DNA of 13,740 nt from Bacillota bacterium (GTDB taxonomy: Bacteria > Eremiobacterota > SpSt-956 > JAKJGF01), in assembly GCA_029555925.1 (NCBI GenBank), contig JAKPQU010000207.1:1-13740 (forward strand), in the 5' to 3' direction. This document shows positions 1 through 7,330 of this stretch, one piece after another; the first letter of the stretch is position 1, and each line of letters begins with the position of its first letter. A program made the position numbers and the translations under genes. The notes below the pieces were generated by a model that saw only the letters and a list, made by a program, of their open reading frames with translations, did not search any database and was not told the origin of the DNA.

Positions 1-150
1 AAACTCTAACGTATCTCCAGGTCTGGAATAAAAATTCTACTTTCTGTAAATATAGTCCTCTAAAAAAGTTTCAATTATACCTCTCGGAAACTATTTTATA
101 CTATACCCTTCAATATATTTTAACTTTTCAGTAAAATCGTCTAAAAAAAT

Positions 151-205
151 CCACCTCTTTTTAGTATTATAGAATATACAAAAAATCTATTAAGAAAAGA
201 GGTGG
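151..205 (+). promoter_or_regulatory. Inverted repeat masking the transposase ribosome binding site
   Basis: CCACCTCTTTT (151-161) is a perfect 11-bp reverse complement of AAAAGAGGTGG (195-205), and the right arm contains the Shine-Dalgarno sequence GAGGTGG. In a transcript that starts upstream the ribosome binding site would be paired. A possible -10 box TATTAT (165-170) lies inside the loop, so a transcript from the element's own promoter would begin after the left arm and stay open. This matches the known logic by which several IS elements avoid translation from read-through transcripts. The repeat is seen directly; the role is inferred. Confidence 0.6.
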
Positions 206-210
206 TGTAT

Positions 211-1797
211 GTGGTTCACACCACATATATTAAAAAAGTAAGACAATATTTAGAAGGATCTGTGAAAACTCCTGCAGAAATCGAAAAAATAATGTCTTAT
301 TTGAGAGAAATTTTTACTATTACTTCCCTGAACCTTGACCCTGTGGCACCGCTCCTTAAATCTCTCTATAGAAATAAATCCGGCGGTCGTCCCTGTAGAG
401 AGCCTCTTTCTATGCTCCGTTCTTTATTGCTCATGACATTATTAAATGAAGCAAGTATTACCAAATGGGTAACTCAATTAAAAAGGCAAGAAATTCTCTG
501 TATCCTCTCGGGGTTTACTCCCGGTAATCCTCCTGGAGTAGCAACATTTTATTCCTTTCTTGACAGACTCCAGGACGGCCCTTATGAAAAACCGTGTAAA
601 CATGTGCATAAACTGAGTGACCTTGATAAGAAAAGACACAGGAGAAACCTGAAGGAAGAAAAGAAGAAACCTGAAGAAGATTTCTCCGGCAATGACACTG
701 TAACGGGTAAACTTTCCAAAGAACTTATCAGCCGTGAGAAGGAGAAAAGGCAGGAAGATTTACAAAAAAGACTGGAAGATATATTCATGGTTCTTGCCAT
801 TCTACCTTCGGCCAGAGCAGGCCTTCTGGGAGACCTCTCCAGACTGGACATTGTCGGTGATGGTTCCTGTCTTCCTTCAGGAGCCAACAGATATGGTAAA
901 CCTACCTGTAACTGTTTTAAAGAAGGTATAAAGAAATGCAACTGTGACAGACTATATACTGACCCTGATGCAGACTGGGGATGGGATTCTTATCATGAAG
1001 AATATTATTTCGGTGACAGATTATATCAATACTGTTACACTTCAGGCAGACATAATCTTCCTCTTATTGTTACCTGTGGCCCTGCTTCAGAGTCTGATTA
1101 TACTCTTTCTCTTAAATCCTTTGACAGAATGATGAAGACTTTTATTGAGCATAACTTCAATGTTAAGATTACAGGAGTCGGCCTGGATAAAGGCCATGAT
1201 GCAATGGGCATTTATCAGTATTTTCTACAAAAATCTATTCCCGTTGCCATTCCTCTCAATAACAGGGGAAAAGCAAATCCATACCAGGAGGAAATGAGAA
1301 TATCAAAAAATGGGAAACCTGTATGTAAAGGAGGTCTGGAAATGAGATATCATTGTTATGATAAAAAGAAGATGAGACACTGTTATAACTGTCCGGTGAA
1401 AAGACCTACAAGAACTGATGGCCATTATCATTTTGTCGCACATATTGACAAATGTCCGAATAAAGCTCTCTGTAATCCTGAGTCTACTATGGGCCCTATT
1501 GTATATATTTCTTCTAAAGATAATCCAAGACTTTATCCGCAGATTACAAGGGATTCTGATAGATATAAAGAGTTTTTCAATGATAGAACAGGCACGGAAA
1601 GGTCTAATTCGTTTAAGAAAGTTACTTACCCACTGGACAGGGCAAGATGTAAATCCAGAGCTCACAGGCTGATAAGGCTATTTCTTATTTCTATTATCGA
1701 ACATAGAAAAGTTTTAACAAGGACACAGACAAAGGATTTTTCTAAAGATATGATATTTAATAAAGCTATGGAAAATATGATTATTACTGACTCCTGA
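211..1797 (+). CDS. DDE-type IS transposase
   Basis: Transposase of about 528 aa. Using GTG 202 as residue 1, the likely catalytic triad is D220 (VGDGS), D329 (GLDKGHD) and E466 (GTERSN); the last is followed by a basic stretch with R480, R482 and R486, as in IS4-like and IS1182-like DDE enzymes. Two CNC pairs (residues 236-238 and 246-248) lie between the first and second acidic residues, and further cysteines (385, 394, 397, 418, 424) precede the Glu, which suggests metal-binding inserts. A charged Lys/Glu-rich linker covers 140-190. The ORF opens at GTG 202, but GAGGTGG at 199-205 is correctly spaced for GTG 211, so I chose 211. Length and triad look intact, so it may be active. I cannot assign the IS family with certainty. 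Confidence 0.85.
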   Translation: MVHTTYIKKVRQYLEGSVKTPAEIEKIMSYLREIFTITSLNLDPVAPLLKSLYRNKSGGRPCREPLSMLRSLLLMTLLNEASITKWVTQLKRQEILCILSGFTPGNPPGVATFYSFLDRLQDGPYEKPCKHVHKLSDLDKKRHRRNLKEEKKKPEEDFSGNDTVTGKLSKELISREKEKRQEDLQKRLEDIFMVLAILPSARAGLLGDLSRLDIVGDGSCLPSGANRYGKPTCNCFKEGIKKCNCDRLYTDPDADWGWDSYHEEYYFGDRLYQYCYTSGRHNLPLIVTCGPASESDYTLSLKSFDRMMKTFIEHNFNVKITGVGLDKGHDAMGIYQYFLQKSIPVAIPLNNRGKANPYQEEMRISKNGKPVCKGGLEMRYHCYDKKKMRHCYNCPVKRPTRTDGHYHFVAHIDKCPNKALCNPESTMGPIVYISSKDNPRLYPQITRDSDRYKEFFNDRTGTERSNSFKKVTYPLDRARCKSRAHRLIRLFLISIIEHRKVLTRTQTKDFSKDMIFNKAMENMIITDS

Positions 1798-2215
1798 TAT
1801 ATGTTTATATGAAATAAATTTAATATTTTTCTGCTACTGATTTACAAGGGGATAGTATTGCCTTTTTCAGAAAGGATTTTTTCCTGACAGGAACATTTCT
1901 CCATTTTTCCCATATTCTTTATTACTTTTATTACTTATTTTATTGTTTTTGGGGTTAATTTAAACTGGAAATTTTAATTCTTTTACGCTATCTAACTCTC
2001 GGTTACTTTTTCCGAAAATCCTCTAAACATAAAGCACAACCCTTTATAACAATTTACTTTCTCATATCCATATTATTTTGAAATATTCGACAAAATAAAG
2101 ACGATATCCTCCATATAACGAACTTTCTCAAAAATTTCTTTGCCATGTAAAAATAACTTTTTCTCTGGTATATATAGTCGTCTAAAAAGGAATTTATAAA
2201 ATTTCTGTAGAATTT
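1798..2215. other. AT-rich non-coding stretch downstream of the transposase
   Basis: No credible gene. It holds the hairpin at 1861-1875, a 6-bp inverted repeat TTCCTG-A-CAGGAA at 1881-1893, and the right-hand copy of the TATAGTCsTCTAAAAAr motif. It is probably the non-coding right end of the insertion sequence plus decayed DNA. An 84-codon frame on the - strand (2308-2054) runs across the MITE border and shows no protein-like features. Confidence 0.5.
1861..1882 (+). terminator. Possible intrinsic terminator after the transposase
   Basis: CCTTT-ttcag-AAAGG forms a 5-bp stem with a 5-nt loop and is followed by ATTTTTT. The stem is short and has few G/C pairs, so termination would be weak. 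It lies about 65 nt after the transposase stop. Confidence 0.35.
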
Positions 2216-2360
2216 TATAGTTAGTTTCATAACTATCCATAAATAATGACCTCGTAATGCGTAAAGCGTAATGCGTGATGCGCAGGGATTAAACACGTCA
2301 CGCGTCACGCGTTACGCGTCACGACGACTTAAATTCTAATAAGTTATGAAATACACTATA
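2216..2360. mobile_element. 145-bp MITE-like element, copy 1
   Basis: Non-coding element with imperfect terminal inverted repeats: tatagttagTTTCATAACT at the left and AGTTATGAAAtacactata at the right, 16 of 19 positions matching with a perfect 10-bp core (2225-2234 against 2342-2351). The interior is a long imperfect palindrome built from 7-bp units: GCGTAAT-type units at 2252-2282 and CGTCACG/CGTTACG-type units at 2296-2325, joined by a loop around cagggattaaac. G-T mismatches between the arms would be G-U pairs in RNA. A second copy at 13513-13657 has the same length and orientation and differs at 4 of 145 positions. The right end lies 22 nt before the radical SAM start codon, so it may influence that gene. 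Confidence 0.85.
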
Positions 2361-2382
2361 TCATAGAAGAAAGAGGGAATTT

Positions 2383-4487
2383 ATGGATAAAAGAATTAAT
2401 TATCTCAAAAACAACGGATTAAGAATACATGTAACCCCATATTGTAACTATAATTGTTACTTCTGCCATAACGAAGGCCAGGAGAAATCGTCAACACAAC
2501 AAGTTGAACGGAACATTATACCTTTACAGGTAATTACAAAATTTATAGATTATGGAATTTATAATTATACTCTCACAGGAGGGGAACCGCTATTATATAA
2601 GAAACAGGTAATTGATTTTTTTGCTGAACTTATAAAGCTTTATCCTGAGATTATAAAATTATTAAATTTCACTATTGTCACAAATGGATTCTGTCTGGAT
2701 GATGACTGTATAGATTTTTTTCCGGTACCCTGATAAAACACTTAAAGAATTTCAAACTTAATATAAGCCTTCATACGATTGATGAAGAATTATATAATGA
2801 AGCGACAGGAACAAAAAATAGATTCCCCGTAGTAATTAATAATATAAAAAAAGCTGTTAAAAATAATATAAAAGTTAAACTGAATTATGTACTTTTAAAA
2901 TCAAAAAATTCAAAAGAAGATTATCTGGAAAGGATCATTGAGTTCTCTAAAGGTCTGGGAATAGACAATATAAAATTTATCGAAATGTTAATTACAAAAC
3001 TTAATAAAGATTTCTACTATGATTTTTATGACATACAGACTTTAATTTATAATATGAAACACAGAGCTGAAAAAATAGAATCAGATCTCCGTAAAACTAC
3101 CTATTATTTTAAAGACAGAGAGATTGCCGTAGACCTGATAAGAGTAACATGTACAATAGGATGTAACCTGTGTTTTAAAAATAGAGAAATTGAACTTTCT
3201 GGAAATTCAATTAAACCATGTTTTATGCAGGATAGTATCTTATTACCGGAATATAATGAAATTATTCCAGAAGAACTCTTTGTGAAATCACTGAAAATAA
3301 TAGAAAATATGGCTATCGAACATGGAACTTCCTCTCCATCTCTGATCTACAGACATAAGCCGATACCTGAAAGAGTTATATTCAAAGTAGACATTGCTCC
3401 TGACAGATTTAAATCCATAGCGGTACATTATCCGAAATCTTATTATGAATATAAAATCAGAACATATTTTCATCCATTTGAAGATGTTATAAACAACAGG
3501 TTTACATTTTATCTTGAAATACCGGAGCAAAGCCCTGATGCATCAAAAATAATAGCTTCAAAAAAAGAGTTATATAAATCAGGAAACTATATAGCTATGA
3601 AAGAAATGTTCCTGGACAGAGTTTATGATTTTGCCCGCTCAAGGCTGAATGTATGCGAAAATAAACTCAAAGCTATGGGATACATTCAACTGAAAGAAGA
3701 AGCTTTCTCTGCTGACATCTTACAGTTAAAAAAATATGAAAAAAAAGATGAGTCTGTGCTATTAAAGCAGATAAAAAACAATAATCAATTAGAATACATT
3801 CTGGAAATTTACTCGGAAGATGTAAATACAATAGTAACGGAATTGATAAAAGAACTGGATTTAAAAATTCTTGATTTTGAGGATAAAAAAGTTATTATAT
3901 CACTTAAACTAAAGGAGCTTACAGAAAAAAATAAGGAATTATATGAATATATAAAAAATGAATATAACTCCAGAGATAAGGATTTTTCTTATATTCACAG
4001 AGTTCTTGAAAACTGCTTCAGAATATATGTTATGGAAAACATTAAAAAAGTTGATGAAGAATGCCTGTTTACATCTGCTCTTCTATGCAATATTTCCAGT
4101 GATCTTTCTGCTTCTGAGGCAGAAACCATAAAGATCCTTGAAAAATTTAATATTGCAGAAGAAAAGAAAGCTAAAATTTTAGAACTTATAAAACATCATT
4201 CTCATAATTATATATTATTAAAAAATAAAAGCACAGAACTAAAGCTGTTGCAGGATGGAATTTATATGGAATATTTTAATATATTTCATAACTTTATTTT
4301 ATATCTTCCCTATTCAAAGGATAGTGTCTCACCGGATAAAAATAAACATAAAATATCTGAATACTTAAAAGCTACACACATGGATTTCAATTTTGACATT
4401 ACAAAGAAATATGCCTGTAAAGGATGGTATATTATCAAATATCTGGGACAGGGCAGAGATATCCCCGAAAAACCTCTTTTTTTATAA
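2383..4487 (+). CDS. MoaA-like radical SAM protein with degenerate HD-like C-terminal domain, split by a frameshift
   Basis: Two frames, 2383-2733 and the frame read through 2985-4487, join into one protein of about 701 aa if the reading frame slips -1 at TTTTTTT (2715-2721). The N-terminal part has the radical SAM cluster C21-x3-C25-x2-C28 and a TGGEPL motif (65-70). After the junction the sequence continues as a normal radical SAM barrel (SLHTIDEELYNEATG). A second cysteine set (about C257, C261, C264, C280) resembles the auxiliary [4Fe-4S] site of MoaA. The C-terminal part, from about residue 530, looks like an HD-hydrolase fold: an SYIHRV segment (H539) and HH at 605-606, but the usual His-Asp pair is Cys-Asn (ALLCNIS, 569-570), so catalysis is probably lost. 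The start is supported by GAGGG five bases before ATG. No molybdopterin-pathway gene is nearby, so a GTP-cyclase role is not supported; substrate unknown. Confidence 0.75.
2715..2721 (+). other. T-TTT-TTT slippery heptamer at the radical SAM frame break
   Basis: The seven T lie in the frame expected for a canonical -1 slippery heptamer (X XXY YYZ, codons GAT TTT TTT). Without slippage translation stops at TGA 2731-2733; with -1 slippage it continues for 588 more residues in a frame with radical SAM features. A one-base deletion from an eight-T run or an assembly error gives the same picture. I see no strong stimulatory hairpin just downstream, only the small palindrome GGTACC (2724-2729). Confidence 0.5.
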
Positions 4488-4497
4488 ATAAATATAA

Positions 4498-4534
4498 TTC
4501 CGGAAAATTCCATTCCTTATGGTATCTTCCGGAA
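4498..4534. terminator. Paired TTCCGGAA repeats between convergent genes
   Basis: TTCCGGAA occurs at 4498-4505 and 4527-4534. Each copy is itself palindromic, so the two can pair into an 8-bp stem with a 21-nt loop on either strand. The position, between the convergent ends of the radical SAM gene (4487) and the lipoprotein gene (4580), suits a bidirectional terminator, but no long T run follows on either strand. Confidence 0.3.
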
Positions 4535-4579
4535 AATATTAACTGTATACGGATGAAAAACAATTTATTTAGTAATCAT

Positions 4580-5815
4580 TTACTCAGTCGTTACGTTAAT
4601 TGAAGTTGATGGAGTAGGTGTCGGAATAACGGGTGTCGGTGTAATACCTGTAGAATTATTTTGCTGCTGAAGGATTACTCCGTCTGTATTGTCTTTAACA
4701 GTAACAAATGCAGAGCCGAGTGGATTATTCGGATAATTTTCGTAATTATACTGATATGCCCAGAAAGATACTATACCTGCCCCCTGCGGAACATCTGTAA
4801 ATCTATAAGTTCCATCCATCTTTGCAGTAGTAGTCCTGGTAAAAGCACCGGAGCTCGCTATACTATCAGAAACCACAAAAGATTTAAATACTACAAAAGC
4901 CTCCGGAAATTCTGTCCCTTTATTTGTATAGATCCTGCCTGATATGTTTCCATATTTAATATCAGGAGATGTAGGTGCAGGTTGTATTATAATAGAAGGA
5001 GTTGCCGTAGGGTAAATAATAACAGGAGTATTTACCGGTGACGTATAGGGCGTATCAGGCAGAATCGTCATAGAAACTCCACTGAGAGGATGCATTTCTG
5101 CTACTGTATTACGGGCTGATACAATAAGATATCCTTTATTCGGATCATATGGATGAAAAGAACCTGCATAATAATTCCATTGATCATTTCTGACTAAATT
5201 ATCGGTATAAGTTAACATATCTGTTCTGAAAGGATAATGATAGGTTACATTGGTTATATAATTCCTGGCAGCAGTTATAATTGTGTAATACCCTATCGGT
5301 ACTCTCTGTGTGAAGCTGAATTTACCCTGACTGCTTATAGAAGTAGTCAAAACCGTATCAGAAGATTCAGATATTATTTTTACAGTACCATTGGTTACAG
5401 GAGTTATTCTGTTCACCTCCAATACTTTTCCTGAAAATTCGGTATATCCGGAAAAAGAATATGGTGTCCAGGCTGAATTACTATAAACCGGATACGCTGA
5501 AAGGACTCCAGCCTGAACAACAACATTTGACAGCGTAGAGCCCATTGAAGTATTTATGATATAGCGTTCCCCGGGGATTAAACCTTCAAATACGGCCGCC
5601 CCTGTGTCGCTTGTAGCTGTTGCATTCCAATCCACTGTATAATCATCTTCGTCAAGATAGCCTGTGTTAATTGTATTAGAAGAAGGCATTGCTGTTACAA
5701 CTACAACAGGGATAGAGCCGTTACCTGTGTTGCCTCCTCCACCGCATCCATAAAGGGTTATAAAAAACGATAGCAGTAACATAGAGATAAAACTCAAAAT
5801 AATTCTTTTTTTCAT
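4580..5815 (-). CDS. Lipoprotein with carboxypeptidase-regulatory-like beta domains
   Basis: 411-aa predicted lipoprotein. A basic N-terminus (MKKR) and hydrophobic segment (5-20) lead to the lipobox LYGC with acylated C24, followed by a GGGG linker, so the protein should be anchored in a membrane and face outward. Three beta-sandwich-like repeats of the carboxypeptidase-regulatory type are suggested by G-x-V/I and F-x-x-x-x-P-x-G-x-Y patterns: about 35-110, 126-200 (SGKVLEV to VPIGYYTI) and 288-385 (ISGRIYT to YRFTDVPQG). A Pro/Thr linker separates the last two (260-284), and a second Pro/Thr tail (391-404) nears the C-terminus. AAGGAG sits about 8 nt before ATG. It probably has a structural or surface-adhesion role; no enzyme motif is visible. 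The small membrane protein gene upstream is separated from it by a MITE-like element. Confidence 0.75.
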   Translation of the reverse strand: MKKRIILSFISMLLLSFFITLYGCGGGGNTGNGSIPVVVVTAMPSSNTINTGYLDEDDYTVDWNATATSDTGAAVFEGLIPGERYIINTSMGSTLSNVVVQAGVLSAYPVYSNSAWTPYSFSGYTEFSGKVLEVNRITPVTNGTVKIISESSDTVLTTSISSQGKFSFTQRVPIGYYTIITAARNYITNVTYHYPFRTDMLTYTDNLVRNDQWNYYAGSFHPYDPNKGYLIVSARNTVAEMHPLSGVSMTILPDTPYTSPVNTPVIIYPTATPSIIIQPAPTSPDIKYGNISGRIYTNKGTEFPEAFVVFKSFVVSDSIASSGAFTRTTTAKMDGTYRFTDVPQGAGIVSFWAYQYNYENYPNNPLGSAFVTVKDNTDGVILQQQNNSTGITPTPVIPTPTPSTSINVTTE

Positions 5816-5832
5816 TTTAACTTCTCCTTACT

Positions 5833-5936
5833 TTACTAAGGTGAGCATAAATAATACATATATGCTCTCGTGACGCGTAACGCGTGACGCGTGACGGTAG
5901 GAAAACTTTTATTACATGCTTATGCTCAGTCAGTAA
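5833..5936. mobile_element. MITE-like element with 7-bp repeat core
   Basis: A perfect 9-bp inverted repeat, TGAGCATAA (5842-5850) against TTATGCTCA (5920-5928), continues outward as TTACT (5833-5837) against AGTAA (5932-5936) with 4- and 3-nt gaps. An extra TATGCTC at 5861-5867 can pair with GAGCATA (5843-5849). Inside is the block 5868-5896, whose 29 nt are identical to the reverse complement of 2296-2324 in the large MITE. So the ends differ from the large MITE but the core is shared. It lies in the 5' leader of the lipoprotein gene and forms the end of the small gene at 5930-6124. Confidence 0.6.
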
Positions 5937-6124
5937 TAAGAATTTTTATTATAATCTTTAATAAGTAAATAAATAATCACACCTATTAATAATATTATTA
6001 GATAAATTGGGCCAAGAGCCATAGTACCAAAAATATGATAATGTATAGTATTACCGCAACCATACTGAAGTAAGCACAAAAGACTTGACAGAAAAAGCAA
6101 AAAACTTCTTAAAAACATAGTCAT
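5930..6124 (-). CDS. Small membrane protein or lipoprotein, unknown function
   Basis: 64 codons; I do not recognise a family. The N-terminus is a signal-like hydrophobic segment (residues 4-19) ending in LQYGC, a poor lipobox because position -3 from C23 is Gln rather than Leu. A second hydrophobic segment (about 36-56) looks like a transmembrane helix, and the tail is KDYNKNSYY. AAAGGA lies 3 nt before ATG 6124 and 9 nt before the in-frame ATG 6118, so the second ATG may be the true start. The stop codon TGA is supplied by the right end of the MITE-like element at 5833-5936, so the original protein may have been longer. The same strand and a shared YGCGN-type signal suggest a relationship with the downstream lipoprotein gene. 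Confidence 0.45.
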   Translation of the reverse strand: MTMFLRSFLLFLSSLLCLLQYGCGNTIHYHIFGTMALGPIYLIILLIGVIIYLLIKDYNKNSYY

Positions 6125-6244
6125 TCATCCTTTCTATAAAAAATTGTATTACAAATTTATACTCTCCTGATAAGACTACCATTAAGATGTGTCACCGAAT
6201 GTCACAGTATAAAAAATCATGAAAAATAATCGCAGACAATCTGG

Positions 6245-6282
6245 TTTGAAAAGTTTCAAAAAAATAATGAATTTGATATAAT
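6245..6282 (+). promoter_or_regulatory. Promoter of the Uma2 gene with overlapping palindrome
   Basis: A perfect -10 box TATAAT (6277-6282) is placed 17 nt after TTTCAA (6254-6259), a tolerable -35. The -35 box is the right half of a perfect inverted repeat TTTGAAA-AG-TTTCAAA (6245-6260), a size and layout typical of a repressor operator. The start site would fall near 6289, right at the AGGAGGAGA ribosome binding site (6288-6296). The sequence is seen directly; regulation is inferred and the regulator unknown. Confidence 0.6.
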
Positions 6283-6301
6283 ATTACAGGAGGAGATACT
6301 T

Positions 6302-6886
6302 ATGTCAGAACCGGTAAAAAAAGAAAATAAAATATACACATATTCAGACTATGCTTCCTGGCCTGATGACCGGCGTTACGAAATAATAAACGGAGAAGCA
6401 TATAATATGGCACCGGGAGCAAGTGATTTGCATCAGGGTGTTTCTGCACAGTTACTCGCAGAGTTTGTAATATATTTAAGAGACAAAAAATGTAGAGCCT
6501 TTCATGCACCTTTTGATGTAATTTTACCGGAAGAAGGGGAAACCTTTGAAACTTCCTCCAATGTAGTACAACCGGATATAATTGTCGTATGTGATAAAGA
6601 CAAAATAACAAGAAAAGGTTGCTATGGACGGCCTGACCTTATTGTAGAAATACTATCTCCTTCATCTACAAAACGAGATATAAAAGATAAACGCAGGCTA
6701 TATCAGAGGTATGGTATAAAAGAATACTGGATAGTTGACCCGGTAAATAAAAGGGTAGATATTTATAAACTTAACAAAGATAAAATATATGATTTCCCGG
6801 AAATTTACGCAGAAGATGATAAAATAAAAGTAGGCATATTTAATGATGAATTAGAAATCGATCTTGCTGTCATATTTGCTGAATGA
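6302..6886 (+). CDS. Uma2-family (DUF820) PD-(D/E)XK nuclease-like protein
   Basis: 194 aa, normal length for the Uma2 family. The family landmarks appear in order: an N-terminal RRYEIINGEAYNM strand pair (24-36), VQPDIIVV with D92, GRPDLIVEILSPSS with D112 and E116, then K/R-rich helix residues 124-132 and YGIKEYWIVDP (137-147). D92, E116 and the following polar residues match the predicted metal-binding PD-(D/E)XK core. The family is annotated as putative endonucleases, mainly from fold prediction, and its real substrate is poorly known. AGGAGG precedes ATG by about 8 nt. The gene is monocistronic, has its own promoter, and converges on the hicA gene with essentially no spacer. Confidence 0.85.
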   Translation: MSEPVKKENKIYTYSDYASWPDDRRYEIINGEAYNMAPGASDLHQGVSAQLLAEFVIYLRDKKCRAFHAPFDVILPEEGETFETSSNVVQPDIIVVCDKDKITRKGCYGRPDLIVEILSPSSTKRDIKDKRRLYQRYGIKEYWIVDPVNKRVDIYKLNKDKIYDFPEIYAEDDKIKVGIFNDELEIDLAVIFAE

Positions 6887-7074
6887 TTAGAAAGGTATGG
6901 AAATATCCAGCATATTACAAATTTTTCTATAAGCCTGTTATCAATTTCTACATGCCTTGGTACTGCTTCAATAGCTCCATTTAATGGGTTCTGATAGAGT
7001 GAATGTCTTCTACCTTCGCGTTTGAGAATACACCCGCATGCTCTTAAATGTCTGAGAAATTCTTTTCTTTTCAT
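6887..7074 (-). CDS. hicA: HicA-like mRNA interferase toxin, frameshifted near the C-terminus
   Basis: HicA toxins are small double-stranded-RNA-binding-fold proteins that cleave mRNA. Here MKRKEFLRHLRACGC, then KREGRRHSLYQNP with the catalytic-type H24 and AVPRHVEIDNRLIEK, match the family; the usual Gly-Ser/Asn before the His is Arg-Arg. As written the frame passes through a run of five A (complement of 6921-6925) and continues to 6805 as an 89-aa protein with an un-HicA-like tail. Adding one A gives EKICNMLDISIPF and a stop at 6887-6889, a typical HicA end, about 62 aa, finishing exactly after the Uma2 stop at 6886. So a one-base loss is likely. The start overlaps the hicB stop as ATGA. 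Confidence 0.75.
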
Positions 7075-7286
7075 TCTATTAAAACCGTTTCTCTTATAGC
7101 ATCTTCAGGAATACCATAAAGACTATCTTCAAGTCTATCATTAAGAATTAGCCTGATAGCTTCCTTAAGGCTTTCCCTGCATTCTTCAAGTGTTTCACCC
7201 TGCCCATTTGCTCCCGGTATTTCAGGACAATAACCTATATAATATTTTTCTCCTTTTTCATATATAGCAGTAAAAGTTCCTGACAT
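7071..7286 (-). CDS. hicB: Short HicB-like antitoxin
   Basis: 71-aa HicB antitoxin of the short RNase-H-like type: MSGTFTAIYEKGEKYYIGYCPEIPG, then the family hallmarks GANGQGETLEEC and ESLKEAI. I chose ATG 7286 because GAGGTGA lies five bases before it; the frame extends upstream to 7334 but with no ribosome binding site. It ends at VLIE without the C-terminal ribbon-helix-helix or HTH DNA-binding domain of longer HicB proteins, so it should bind the toxin but is unlikely to repress its own promoter. Antitoxin precedes toxin, the reverse of the commonest hicAB order. It is last but one in the - strand operon, 44 nt after the TPR/cold-shock gene. Confidence 0.85.
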   Translation of the reverse strand: MSGTFTAIYEKGEKYYIGYCPEIPGANGQGETLEECRESLKEAIRLILNDRLEDSLYGIPEDAIRETVLIE

Positions 7287-7330
7287 ATTAATCACCTCAT
7301 TATCAATGATAACAGATATAAATAAAACTT

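Larger units (their letters stand above)
31..2216 (+). mobile_element. Insertion sequence with one DDE transposase, ends uncertain
   Basis: A single transposase gene sits between AT-rich flanks. The best terminal inverted repeat I can find is 10 bp, AAAATTCTAC at 31-40 against GTAGAATTTT at 2207-2216; in such AT-rich DNA this could be chance. A 17-nt motif also occurs as a direct repeat at 51-67 and 2173-2189 (15 of 17 matching, TATAGTCsTCTAAAAAr), with a shorter relative near 133-147. The right boundary abuts the MITE that starts at 2216. No clear target-site duplication is visible. The transposase is confident; the element borders are not. Confidence 0.35.

Noticed and set aside
582..941. 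119-codon - strand frame inside the transposase
   Set aside because: Low-complexity Ser/Leu/Phe antisense shadow of the Lys/Glu-rich transposase linker.
2054..2308. 84-codon frame on the - strand
   Set aside because: Runs from inside the MITE into AT-rich DNA; no domain or ribosome binding site.
2252..2325. CRISPR-like array from repeated ACGCGT units
   Set aside because: Units are contiguous 7-mers with no spacers, inside a MITE palindrome.
4661..4942. 93-codon + strand frame within the lipoprotein gene
   Set aside because: Antisense shadow with no coding evidence.
6188..6206. CRP-like site TGTG...CACA upstream of the Uma2 gene
   Set aside because: Half-site spacing is nine bases rather than six and the left half-site is imperfect.
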